A program made the translations under genes and the position numbers. Shown here in pieces: positions 1-7,522 of a DNA stretch of 64,000 nucleotides. Position 1 is the first letter of the stretch. Each line of letters opens with the position of its first letter. This stretch comes from Flavobacterium daemonense (lineage in GTDB: Bacteria > Bacteroidota > Bacteroidia > Flavobacteriales > Flavobacteriaceae): positions 62,001 through 126,000 of the forward strand of contig NZ_VJYD01000004.1 in the NCBI RefSeq assembly GCF_007341385.1, in the 5' to 3' direction. The notes beneath the pieces were generated by a model. It saw only the letters and a list, made by a program, of their open reading frames with translations. It was not told where the DNA came from and made no database searches.

Positions 1-352
1 CTGCAACTTGAGCTGCGTTGATCATGCCACGGTCGCCATCTAACAAACAGCAAGAAACGCCACTGTTAAAGGAAACTCCTCCCCCTTCAAAATTATAAAC
101 GTGCGCAAATTTATCGGCAATTAACTGCTCGCCAGGCTGTGTGTGAAGTTTAATAGCGGTTTGATTTGCCATAGTCCCTGATGGAAAAAATAGTCCAGCT
201 TCCATACCAAAAAATTCGGCTACTCTTGTTTCTAATTCGATAACCGTAGGATCCTGCTTATATACGTCATCGCCAACTTGTGCATTGAACATATATTGCA
301 GCATTTCGTATGTAGGTTTTGTAATGGTATCGCTAACTAAATTTATTTCCAT
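1..352 (-). CDS. ltaE: Low-specificity L-threonine aldolase, N-terminal part (cut by window start)
   Basis: Reading the minus strand from the ATG at 352 gives an open frame that runs off the window edge, about 117 residues. It begins MEINLVSDTITKPTYEML and contains VGDDVYKQDPTV and FPSGTMANQ, the N-terminal hallmarks of PLP-dependent L-threonine aldolase (fold-type I), which splits threonine or allo-threonine into glycine and acetaldehyde in the cytosol. The PLP lysine would lie beyond the window. It is divergent from prfB across about 367 bases. The family call is strong from the motifs; the rest of the gene cannot be judged. Confidence 0.85.
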   Translation of the reverse strand, partial: MEINLVSDTITKPTYEMLQYMFNAQVGDDVYKQDPTVIELETRVAEFFGMEAGLFFPSGTMANQTAIKLHTQPGEQLIADKFAHVYNFEGGGVSFNSGVSCCLLDGDRGMINAAQVA

Positions 353-719
353 ATAAAACTAATATCTTTTTTTGGACAGCAAAATTACGTATTACTGTTA
401 TTTATTAATCGCAAGTTTTCATAAATTTTAACTTTCGATTACTATACAACCAAATTAACGTAATATTTATAAAAAACATATAAAACTAACATTAATAATT
501 CAAAAATTGAAGAGCAGTTTTAGAAACTATTTTATTTGACAAAAAACCAACTCTTCAAAATTGGTCAAAATCATTAATTTTTAACCACTTACAAACTAAT
601 GTGCGTATTCTAAATTTATTACTGCTTTCTAAAAACTAAATCTTATTTTTGTACTACGAAACTGTAAAATCAAATCAAGGCAGTTTCTACAAAAAACATC
701 TAAAACTATTTAATAATTT
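353..719. other. AT-rich intergenic region between divergent genes
   Basis: This spacer separates the divergent threonine aldolase and prfB genes. It is very AT-rich and shows no coding potential. The only element I can point to is a TAnnTTTG-type promoter motif for prfB near 644. No hairpin or repeat stands out. Confidence 0.5.
644..651 (+). promoter_or_regulatory. Candidate Bacteroidota -7 promoter element for prfB
   Basis: TATTTTTG matches the TAnnTTTG consensus of the main Bacteroidota sigma factor. It lies 69 bases upstream of the prfB ATG at 720. The -33 element is not clear. Confidence 0.45.
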
Positions 720-1818
720 ATGACAACAGCCGAACAAGTAAAAGGTATTGTGGAGCGCCTTGGTGCGTTGAGGAGGTATCTTTGACGTTGATGCCAAGCT
801 AATCGAAATTGCAAACGAAGAAGAAAAAACTTTTGCGCCAGATTTTTGGAACAATCCGAAAGAAGCAGAAAACATTGTAAAAAATCTTCGAAACAAGAAG
901 AAATGGATTGAAGATTATGATAAAGCTGTCGAACTTACTGATGAGCTTCAGCTTGCTTATGATTTTTATAAAGAAGGCGAACTTTCTGTAGAAGAATTAG
1001 ACGAGCAATACAATAATGCACAATCGCATATTGAAAACATCGAATTCAAAAACATGCTTTCTGATGAAGGTGACAGTCTTAGCGCCGTTGTTCAAATTAC
1101 AGCCGGAGCCGGAGGAACGGAAAGCTGTGACTGGGCCGGAATGTTGATGCGTATGTACATGATGTGGGGCGAAAGCTACGGCTACAAAATAAAAGAACTT
1201 AACTTTCAAGAAGGTGATGTTGCCGGAATTAAAACGGTAACTTTAGAATTTGAAGGTGATTATTCTTTTGGTTATTTAAAAGGCGAAAATGGTGTTCACC
1301 GTTTAGTGAGAATTTCTCCTTTTGACAGTAATGCTAAGCGTCATACATCGTTTGTCTCTGTATATGTTTATCCGCTTGTTGATGATAGTATCGAAATCGA
1401 CATTAATCCTGCTGATATCGAAATTACAACTTCACGTTCAAGTGGAGCTGGAGGACAGAATGTAAATAAAGTGGAAACGAAAGTCCAATTGGTTCACAAA
1501 CCAACTGGAATCCAAATTCAATGTTCTGAAACACGATCTCAGCAAGACAACAGACAACGTGCCATGCAAATGCTTCGTTCTCAATTGTACGAAATCGAGT
1601 TAAAAAAACAGCAAGCACAACGCGCTGATATTGAAGCCGGAAAAATGAAAATTGAATGGGGTTCGCAAATTCGTAATTACGTAATGCAACCTTATAAATT
1701 AGTAAAAGACGTTCGTACAGGTTACGAAACTAGCGATGTTGATGGTGTAATGAACGGAAATATCGATGCTTTTCTAAAAGCCTATCTAATGATGATGGGA
1801 CAGAAAGAGGAAGAGTAA
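720..1818 (+). CDS. prfB: Peptide chain release factor 2, with programmed +1 frameshift
   Basis: RF2 recognises UGA and UAA and triggers peptide release from the ribosome. The ATG at 720 opens a 21-codon frame ending in an in-frame TGA at 783-785. A +1 shift at CTT-TGA-C continues at 784 and reads without interruption to the stop at 1816-1818. The joined product is 365 residues, the same length as E. coli RF2. The catalytic GGQ is at about residues 244-246, inside [14 protein letters not shown], and the SPF stop-codon anticodon motif is near residue 198 ([14 protein letters not shown]). An ORF caller that ignores the frameshift would see only a later internal start. Downstream msrB is on the same strand, 69 bases away. 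Confidence 0.95.
771..786 (+). promoter_or_regulatory. RF2 autoregulatory +1 frameshift site
   Basis: AGGAGGTATCTTTGAC carries the full set of prfB recoding signals: a Shine-Dalgarno-like AGGAGG, a 3-base spacer, the slippery CTT and the weak stop TGA-C. In E. coli the equivalent is AGGGGGTATCTTTGAC, so only one base differs. When RF2 is scarce the ribosome slips into the +1 frame at the TGA and makes full-length RF2, a known negative feedback. The site is seen directly; its activity in this organism is inferred. Confidence 0.93.
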
Positions 1819-1835
1819 ACAGTGTTCAGATTTAT

Positions 1836-1880
1836 AGTATTCAGTCACAGTAAACCTGAAACCTGAAACTTTAAAACTAA
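1836..1880 (+). repeat. Short AAACCTG-word repeat upstream of msrB
   Basis: The prfB-msrB spacer holds a degenerate array: TATTCAGTCACAG, then AAACCTG twice and AAACTTT, with a period of 7 bases. The same words occur at 33690-33750, 49320-49375 and near 55386, so this belongs to a dispersed intergenic word family. No function is known to me. Confidence 0.55.
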
Positions 1881-1887
1881 AAAAGTT

Positions 1888-2334
1888 ATGATAAAATGGG
1901 CCGATGTAATTCATTTTACAAATAAAGGAAATCCAGCTCCGGAGAAAAGAGTTGAGAAAACGGAAGAAGAATGGAAACAACTTCTAACTTCTGAAGAATT
2001 TCAAGTAACACGTTTAAAAGGAACTGAAAGATCTTTCAGCTCTGAGTTATGCAGTTTATTTGATCCCGGAATTTACGAATGTAAATGCTGCGGAACCGTT
2101 TTATTTGATGCAAGTGAAAAATTTGAATCAGGAACTGGCTGGCCTTCTTTTACACAGCCGATAAAAGAAAATGCAATTGCCTATCATGCTGATAAATCAT
2201 ACGGCATGATCCGGGTTGAAGTGGTGTGCAATGTCTGCGATGCGCATTTGGGGCATGTTTTTCCCGATGGTCCGCCACCAAGCGGTCTTCGTTATTGCAT
2301 AAATGCCGTTTCACTCTCTAAGATCAAAGACTAA
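1888..2334 (+). CDS. msrB: Peptide-methionine (R)-S-oxide reductase MsrB
   Basis: MsrB reduces methionine-R-sulfoxide in oxidised proteins, with thioredoxin as usual electron donor. The 148-residue product is a single SelR domain. It has two zinc-binding CxxC pairs (CKCC near residue 62 and CNVC near 112), the substrate-site sequence GTGWPSF, and the catalytic cysteine in RYCIN near the C-terminus. The start MIKWADVIHF is preceded by a short spacer containing an AAACCTG word repeat. A clear terminator hairpin follows. There is no fused MsrA domain and no export signal, so a cytosolic enzyme is expected. Confidence 0.93.
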   Translation: MIKWADVIHFTNKGNPAPEKRVEKTEEEWKQLLTSEEFQVTRLKGTERSFSSELCSLFDPGIYECKCCGTVLFDASEKFESGTGWPSFTQPIKENAIAYHADKSYGMIRVEVVCNVCDAHLGHVFPDGPPPSGLRYCINAVSLSKIKD

Positions 2335-2338
2335 ATAC

Positions 2339-2375
2339 AAAACGATTCCTCTTAAAAAGGGAATCGTTTTTTTTT
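2339..2375 (+). terminator. Rho-independent terminator after msrB
   Basis: An 11-bp stem, AAAACGATTCC pairing with GGAATCGTTTT, is followed by a run of T. It lies 5 bases after the msrB stop codon. Confidence 0.85.
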
Positions 2376-2666
2376 GATTTATAAGCAATTAACAAAAAAA
2401 ATGTAAGTTACCGCTTATCAATAAAAAAAGCATGTTTTTAATGGTTTATAAAAAGCTAAATACCTCTTTATAAACTGTCTACCCCAATAAACACTTGCCT
2501 TAAAAATTACAAAACCAACAATATTTTAATATTTAAAATGTTAATCTTTTAATAATTAAACTATAATTTTAAACATCTTTCAACAAACTCTTTAAAAACA
2601 TTAGGTAATTAAATTGTAATTCATTTTATTTGGCGAAAATTAACCTCAAATTCTAGCACACAGTAA
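2376..2666. other. AT-rich intergenic region before lpxD
   Basis: About 290 bases of very AT-rich sequence without a plausible reading frame. It presumably holds the lpxD promoter, but no exact TAnnTTTG motif is found close to the start. Nothing else is visible. Confidence 0.45.
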
Positions 2667-3665
2667 ATGAAATCCTATTCAATTCAAGAGATTAACGAAG
2701 TAATTAATGGCGTGATATACGGCTCAACTTCTCAAAGCATTACTGCAACCGAGCAACTGGAAAAGGCAACAACTTCGCAAATTTCATTTATAGGAAATAA
2801 AAAATACGAAAAATACTGGTCTGCTTCAAATGCTTCTATCGCAGTTGTTAACGAAGATATTTCGATAGAACCTGGCGAAAACCGCGCATTTATTAAAGTA
2901 AAAAATGCCGATTTAGCTATGTCTCAAATACTCAACCTTTTTGCTCTTCCTACTCCTGTTTTTCGAAATAATATTCACAAAACGGCTACTATTGATGAAA
3001 CCGCAATTATTGCCGAAGGTGCTAAAATTGGTGCGGGCTGTTATGTTGGTCCAAACGTAGAAATTGGCTCTAATGTAACATTATATCCAAATGTGACCAT
3101 TTTAGACGAATGTACGATTGGAAAAAATACTATTATTTGGTCGGGGGCGGTTGTGCGTGAGCGTTGCCATATTGGAAATGACTGTATTATTCATCCAAAT
3201 GCGACTATTGGCGCTGATGGTTTTGGATTTCGTCCGTGCAAAGAAAACGGACTTGTAAAAATTCCGCAAATTGGGAATGTCATTATTGGAAACGGTGTTG
3301 AAATTGGTGCAAATACTTGCGTTGACCGCGGAAAATTCAGTTCTACTATTTTGGGCGATGGCTGCAAAATTGATAATTTGGTTCAAATTGGACATAACAG
3401 CAAATTAGGGAAATTCTGTATTATGGCTGGAAACAGTGGTTTGGCCGGTTCTGTAACTTTAGGAAACGGTGTTATCATTGGCGGAAGCGCATCTATAAAA
3501 GATCACACTAATATTGGTGATGGAGCTGTTATTGGTGCGGGATCTGGCGTTACTGGTGATGTTCCAGCAGGAAAAACCATGTTGGGTTATCCGGCGGTTG
3601 AAGCTCGAGATGCTTTAAAACAATGGGCAATGCTAAAACAAATGGTTTGCGGGCCTAAAAAATAA
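2667..3665 (+). CDS. lpxD: UDP-3-O-(3-hydroxyacyl)glucosamine N-acyltransferase (LpxD)
   Basis: LpxD adds the second hydroxyacyl chain in lipid A synthesis, using acyl-ACP, in the cytosol. The 332-residue product has the usual layout: an N-terminal domain of about 100 residues binding the uridine moiety, then a left-handed beta-helix of hexapeptide repeats (AIIAEGAKIGAGCYVGPNVEIG and onward), then a short C-terminal helix. The catalytic histidine is about residue 243 in QIGHNSKLG, and the GADGFGF segment is present. Flavobacteria can carry more than one LpxD paralogue, so this may be a second copy; its neighbours are not other lipid A genes. Confidence 0.88.
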   Translation: MKSYSIQEINEVINGVIYGSTSQSITATEQLEKATTSQISFIGNKKYEKYWSASNASIAVVNEDISIEPGENRAFIKVKNADLAMSQILNLFALPTPVFRNNIHKTATIDETAIIAEGAKIGAGCYVGPNVEIGSNVTLYPNVTILDECTIGKNTIIWSGAVVRERCHIGNDCIIHPNATIGADGFGFRPCKENGLVKIPQIGNVIIGNGVEIGANTCVDRGKFSSTILGDGCKIDNLVQIGHNSKLGKFCIMAGNSGLAGSVTLGNGVIIGGSASIKDHTNIGDGAVIGAGSGVTGDVPAGKTMLGYPAVEARDALKQWAMLKQMVCGPKK

Positions 3666-3690
3666 TCAGGTTTTAAATTAATTATTCAAA

Positions 3691-3720
3691 AACAGAAGCA
3701 CAAAACTTCTGTTTTTTTTT
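3691..3720 (+). terminator. Terminator after lpxD
   Basis: AACAGAAG pairs with CTTCTGTT around a 7-base loop and is followed by nine T. It starts 25 bases after the lpxD stop. Confidence 0.8.
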
Positions 3721-3840
3721 AAAACACATAGAAACATAGGCTTTATAGATCGAAAAGAGGTTAAAAAGAAACTAGTTTCTAACACATAGAATGAAACGCT
3801 TTTTCTAATGAGGTAAAATCTATGTTACAATTTGTTCGAA
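3721..3840. repeat. Dispersed intergenic repeat, ACATAGAAACATAG family, copy 1
   Basis: This stretch contains the words ACACATAGAAACATAG, CTAACACATAG, GAAACGCTTTTT and AAAATCTATGTT. The same words, in variable order and orientation, recur at 7348-7442 and 38034-38190, each time between genes. It has no coding potential. Confidence 0.6.
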
Positions 3841-3863
3841 TTAAGCATACAGCTATTTAACAT

Positions 3864-3896
3864 AAAAAGCAGAAGTAGAACTTCTGCTTTTTTTAT
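3864..3896. terminator. Strong hairpin with T-tract before the carboxylase gene
   Basis: A perfect 13-bp stem, AAAAAGCAGAAGT against ACTTCTGCTTTTT, with an AGA loop. It has a T run on the plus side and the complementary run on the minus side. It is 110 bases upstream of the next gene and probably insulates it. Confidence 0.7.
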
Positions 3897-4003
3897 GCCT
3901 TATTGTTATCAAAATTTAAAATGAGACATTTTCAAAACATTCCATTTATTTCAATTGATTTTGTAAATTAGCCAACACTATTTTGTAAAATCAATATTAT
4001 ATC

Positions 4004-5632
4004 ATGGATTTAAACTTCAATAAAAACGAAGATCACAATAAATTACTCCTTTCAGAATTAAAGCAAAAATTTGCCAAAGTGAAATTAGGCGGAGGCGAAA
4101 AACGCATCGAAAAACTGCATGCTGAAGGAAAAATGACCGCTCGTGAAAGAATCGCTTATTTATTGGATGAAAATTCAAAAAGTATTGAAATTGGTGGTTT
4201 TGCAGGTGATGGAATGTATGCAGAACATGGCGGATGTCCATCTGGAGGTGTTGTGGTAAAAATTGGCTACATCAAAGGAAAACAATGCATTGTTGTTGCA
4301 AATGATGCTACTGTTAAAGCTGGTGCTTGGTTTCCAATTACTGGAAAGAAAAACTTACGTGCGCAGGAAATTGCTATGGAAAACCGACTTCCGATTATTT
4401 ATTTAGTAGACAGCGCTGGAGTTTATCTGCCAATGCAAGATGAAATTTTTCCAGATAAAGAACATTTCGGACGCATCTTTAGAAATAATGCCCAAATGAG
4501 CAGCATGGGAATTACCCAAATTGCAGCTGTTATGGGAAGCTGCGTTGCCGGAGGAGCTTATTTGCCAATTATGAGCGACGAAGCATTGATTGTAGATAAA
4601 ACGGGAAGTATTTTCCTAGCCGGAAGTTATTTGGTTAAAGCCGCAATTGGTGAAACAATCGGTAATGAAACTTTAGGCGGCGCGACAACGCACTGCGAAA
4701 TCTCTGGCGTTACTGACTATAAAGCAAAAGATGACAAGGATGCTTTAGACAAAATCAAAAATATCGTAGATAAAATTGGTGATTTTGATAAAGCTGGCTA
4801 TAGCCGAATCAAAGCTGAAAAACCTGCTTTAGAACCAAAAGATATCTACGGAATTTTGCCAAAAGCACGAAATGAGCAATACGATATGATGGAGATCATA
4901 AATCGATTGGTTGATAATTCAGAATTTGAAGCTTATAAAGAAGGTTACGGCCAATCTCTGATTACTGGATATGCTAGAATCGACGGCTGGGCGGTTGGAA
5001 TTATTGCTAACCAAAGAAAAGTGGTGAAAACAAAAAAAGGCGAAATGCAATTTGGCGGCGTCATTTATTCTGATAGTGCTGACAAAGCAACACGTTTTAT
5101 AGCAAACTGCAATCAAAAGAAAATTCCGCTTGTCTTTTTACAGGATGTTACCGGTTTTATGGTTGGATCAAAATCAGAACATGGCGGTATTATTAAAGAT
5201 GGAGCTAAAATGGTAAATGCGGTAAGTAATTCTGTTGTTCCAAAATTCACTGTAATCGTTGGAAATTCATATGGTGCAGGAAATTATGCAATGTGCGGAA
5301 AAGCTTATGATCCTAGATTAATTTTTGCTTGGCCCAGCGCAGAACTTGCCGTTATGGGCGGAACACAAGCAGCAAAAGTTTTGGCGCAAATTGAAGCTTC
5401 TTCGCTTAAGGCAAAAGGAGAGCTTGTTGATGAAGCAAAAGAAACCGAATTATTCAACAAAATTAAAGCACGCTACGACGAACAGACATCGCCGTATTAT
5501 GCTGCATCAAGACTTTGGACAGATGCTATTATTGATCCACTAGATACACGCACATGGATTTCAATGGGAATTGAAGCAGCCAACCACGCTCCTATTCAAA
5601 AACCATTCAATTTGGGCGTAATTCAGGTTTAA
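4004..5632 (+). CDS. Acyl-CoA carboxylase beta subunit, methylcrotonyl-CoA carboxylase type
   Basis: This is the carboxyltransferase subunit of a biotin-dependent acyl-CoA carboxylase. The 542-residue product carries the two crotonase-like carboxyltransferase halves. The N-half includes DSAGVYLPMQDEIFPDKEHFGRIF and MGSCVAGGAYLPIMSDE; the C-half includes FLQDVTGFMVG, IVGNSYGAGNYAMCGKAYDPR and WPSAELAVMGG. The DEIFPD-HFGRIF region and the GNSYGAGNYAMCGRAY-like block resemble human MCCC2 more than propionyl-CoA carboxylase beta. A role in leucine breakdown (3-methylcrotonyl-CoA to 3-methylglutaconyl-CoA) is therefore likely, by family resemblance. No biotin carboxylase or biotin carrier gene lies next to it, which is unusual for an operon; the partner must be elsewhere. 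Confidence 0.85.
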   Translation: MDLNFNKNEDHNKLLLSELKQKFAKVKLGGGEKRIEKLHAEGKMTARERIAYLLDENSKSIEIGGFAGDGMYAEHGGCPSGGVVVKIGYIKGKQCIVVANDATVKAGAWFPITGKKNLRAQEIAMENRLPIIYLVDSAGVYLPMQDEIFPDKEHFGRIFRNNAQMSSMGITQIAAVMGSCVAGGAYLPIMSDEALIVDKTGSIFLAGSYLVKAAIGETIGNETLGGATTHCEISGVTDYKAKDDKDALDKIKNIVDKIGDFDKAGYSRIKAEKPALEPKDIYGILPKARNEQYDMMEIINRLVDNSEFEAYKEGYGQSLITGYARIDGWAVGIIANQRKVVKTKKGEMQFGGVIYSDSADKATRFIANCNQKKIPLVFLQDVTGFMVGSKSEHGGIIKDGAKMVNAVSNSVVPKFTVIVGNSYGAGNYAMCGKAYDPRLIFAWPSAELAVMGGTQAAKVLAQIEASSLKAKGELVDEAKETELFNKIKARYDEQTSPYYAASRLWTDAIIDPLDTRTWISMGIEAANHAPIQKPFNLGVIQV

Positions 5633-5754
5633 ATCATTCCGAAATTCTCAGAATAAGTTAATTTAACACCAAAAAACTCATTTTCAAGCACTTATTATTA
5701 CGTATGTGATTAAAATTTTGTAATTTTAATAAACAATTTTAATCACGCTATGTC

Positions 5755-6177
5755 ATGGAAAATGTAAAAAGCTTGAATAAATGGGCGAATGCGCACACTT
5801 ATTTACCAGTAGATTTAGTACGTATTGTATTGGGTGTTTTTTTATTTATGAAAGGAGTTTCATTTGTAACAAATGTTCAATATCTGCATGATTTAATTTC
5901 TCCAATCGATCAATTTGGAGGTGGCATGTTCCTGCTGCATTATATTGCGCCCGCGCATATGATTGGAGGAATAATGATCGTTTTCGGTCTGCTCACTCGA
6001 TGGGCAATTGCTGCACAGCTGCCAATTCTTTTTGGAGCAGTTTTGGTTAATTTCATGGGAAGAATGCATTCTGAAAGCTTGTTTCTTGCAATCACAGTAT
6101 TACTGATTTGCATTTTCTTTCTCTTTTATGGCGGGGGAAAGCATTCCGCCGACTATTACTTTAAAATGCAGCAATAA
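5755..6177 (+). CDS. DoxX family membrane protein
   Basis: A 140-residue protein with four predicted membrane segments. The segments are around residues 20-37 (VDLVRIVLGVFLFMKGV), 62-82, 88-105 and 108-127. The order of hydrophobic helices and the RIVLGVFLFMKG start of the first helix fit the DoxX/DoxD-like family of small membrane proteins, whose biochemical role is poorly defined. It is a single gene followed by a strong hairpin. The start ATG at 5755 is preceded by ATGTC, so an alternative start three codons away is unlikely. Confidence 0.75.
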   Translation: MENVKSLNKWANAHTYLPVDLVRIVLGVFLFMKGVSFVTNVQYLHDLISPIDQFGGGMFLLHYIAPAHMIGGIMIVFGLLTRWAIAAQLPILFGAVLVNFMGRMHSESLFLAITVLLICIFFLFYGGGKHSADYYFKMQQ

Positions 6178-6182
6178 AGTAC

Positions 6183-6219
6183 TTTTATCCTCAGCCTCTC
6201 ATTCCCGCTGAGGATAAAA
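6183..6219. terminator. Hairpin after the DoxX gene
   Basis: A perfect 13-bp stem, TTTTATCCTCAGC against GCTGAGGATAAAA, with an 11-base loop, begins 6 bases after the stop. There is no proper T-tract on the plus strand, so it may act as an mRNA 3' stabiliser rather than a classic terminator. Confidence 0.55.
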
Positions 6220-6292
6220 CAAAAAAGCATTTTAAGAAGTAATTAGCACTTAAAAATTTCTTTTATTGTGTTTTATGAACTAAATTCGCCCC

Positions 6293-6640
6293 ATGAATTG
6301 GATTCGTAAGACCGTTTTATTTATATCCCTTTTGATTATAGGCTTCTTTGCTTCTCAGGCAAGCGACGCTCCTATGCAAAAAATTGAAAGCGAAAAAACG
6401 GATTCGAATTTCTGCAAAGATATTCCAGATTCTTCTGCGTTTATCCAGCCACAAGCCAGCTATCAATTTGCTGCAAGCATTAAAACAGATTACCCTGTTA
6501 CGGTAAAATGGTTTGACTCGCTCCTATCTGTTGTTCCTCAGCATGAAGCGGCAAATTCCTTATTTAATTACACACGTCAATTTTCAACGCAGGGCAAAAA
6601 AATTTCCCTTATGCTCTATGCGTTCCATTTTTTTTGGTAG
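6293..6640 (+). CDS. Small exported protein of unknown function
   Basis: I do not recognise this 115-residue protein. It starts with a typical signal peptide (MNWIRKTVLFISLLIIGFFASQASDA), with a plausible cleavage after the QAS region. The mature part is short, polar and without clear motifs, and it ends in the aromatic AFHFFW. No lipobox cysteine is present. The next gene on the same strand starts about 110 bases later. A periplasmic location is inferred from the signal peptide only. Confidence 0.6.
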   Translation: MNWIRKTVLFISLLIIGFFASQASDAPMQKIESEKTDSNFCKDIPDSSAFIQPQASYQFAASIKTDYPVTVKWFDSLLSVVPQHEAANSLFNYTRQFSTQGKKISLMLYAFHFFW

Positions 6641-6753
6641 ATAAATCCCTGAAAATTACTTAGAAAGAAATCTTTCCTTTCTCGCTAATGAACTGTTTTC
6701 TACACGAAAACTGTTTAGTATTTCATATTATTTATCAAATTAAAATATCCAAA

Positions 6754-7230
6754 ATGGAAACTAGTGTAACCATAATTGGGATAGTGATTGCAATCATTGT
6801 CGCAATTCCAATTTATTTTTCAGCACGATCGAGCGCTGCAAATAAATCAAAGATCCTAAATATCAAAAAGAAATTCAACGCCTCTCATCCAGAAGATTTT
6901 GATCTCACCGAATCTCAAAGCAATAAAACGCTTACGATAGATCAAAAAAGCAGAAGATTTATTTTAATGAATTTCAATCCAAATCAGCAAGAATCAACTT
7001 ATGTAGATTTAAAAAGTGTTTCTTCCTGTAAATTGGTTTTGACGACAGACGGAAACTCTGATGCAATTCTGAAAATAGATTTTGAATTCCAAGAAAAAGA
7101 AACTTCAAAAAAAATCACAATACCATTCTATGATTTTGATGATGACCGCATCAAGCAGATCAGCGCTTATCAAGATCATATGTTTGCAAAAAAATGGCTT
7201 AAAATCATCCAAGATTCTATTTCACGTTAG
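6754..7230 (+). CDS. Unknown protein with an N-terminal membrane anchor
   Basis: No family recognised. From the ATG at 6754 the product is 158 residues: a single membrane helix (about residues 5-25, VTIIGIVIAIIVAIPIYFS) and a soluble cytosolic-type domain rich in charged residues. An in-frame ATG at 6688 exists. I prefer 6754 because it places the helix at the N-terminus as a normal anchor, and the extra residues are low quality. The soluble part (LTIDQKSRRFILMNFN, YVDLKSVSSCKLVL, KITIPFYDFDDD) has alternating beta-like patterns. A terminator follows. Confidence 0.65.
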   Translation: METSVTIIGIVIAIIVAIPIYFSARSSAANKSKILNIKKKFNASHPEDFDLTESQSNKTLTIDQKSRRFILMNFNPNQQESTYVDLKSVSSCKLVLTTDGNSDAILKIDFEFQEKETSKKITIPFYDFDDDRIKQISAYQDHMFAKKWLKIIQDSISR

Positions 7231-7244
7231 TTATTTAATTCAGT

Positions 7245-7276
7245 AAAAGAGGCTCAATTTTGAGTCTCTTTTTTAT
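7245..7276 (+). terminator. Terminator after the 6754-7230 gene
   Basis: AAAAGAGGCTCAA pairs with TTGAGTCTCTTTT with one G-T pair, and the right arm runs into a T tract. It starts 15 bases after the stop. Confidence 0.8.
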
Positions 7277-7347
7277 TTTGAACTACTTTATGAAATTTTC
7301 AATAAGCAGGAGACATAAATTCTAATTGCAAAAAAGAGGATAAAAAA

Positions 7348-7442
7348 ACAAACACGTTTCTTTCACATAGCAAACTATGTTTATTTAATTATGTGAAACG
7401 CCTTTTTAAAGTCTCTAAAATCTATGTTTCTATGTGTTAGTT
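7348..7442. repeat. ACATAGAAACATAG-family repeat, copy 2
   Basis: This stretch contains CACATAG, GTGAAACGCCTTTTT, AAAATCTATG and TTTCTATGTGTTAG, the same words as copies at 3721-3840 and 38034-38190. An inverted pair, TTTCACATAG and CTATG...ATGTGAAA, lies inside. It is just upstream of the hemN regulatory region. Confidence 0.6.
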
Positions 7443-7455
7443 TTACAGCAACAAT

Positions 7456-7469
7456 ATGATATTTATCAT
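7456..7469 (+). promoter_or_regulatory. Fnr-type operator upstream of hemN
   Basis: ATGATATTTATCAT is a palindrome of the Fnr pattern TGAT-N4-ATCA. Its centre (7462.5) is 36.5 bases before the last base of the candidate -7 element TAATTTTG (7492-7499). That places it near -41 relative to the expected transcription start, the classic class II activator position. Near-identical boxes stand before ccoS and ccoI. The regulator is probably the Crp/Fnr protein at 17727-18407. Confidence 0.72.
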
Positions 7470-7491
7470 TTTAAATCTTCAATTGATGAAG

Positions 7492-7499
7492 TAATTTTG
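7492..7499 (+). promoter_or_regulatory. Candidate -7 promoter element for hemN
   Basis: TAATTTTG matches TAnnTTTG and sits 24 bases before the hemN ATG at 7523. No convincing -33 element is visible, as expected for an activator-dependent promoter. Confidence 0.6.
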
Positions 7500-7522
7500 A
7501 TGCTTCTAAAAATGTTTTATTT

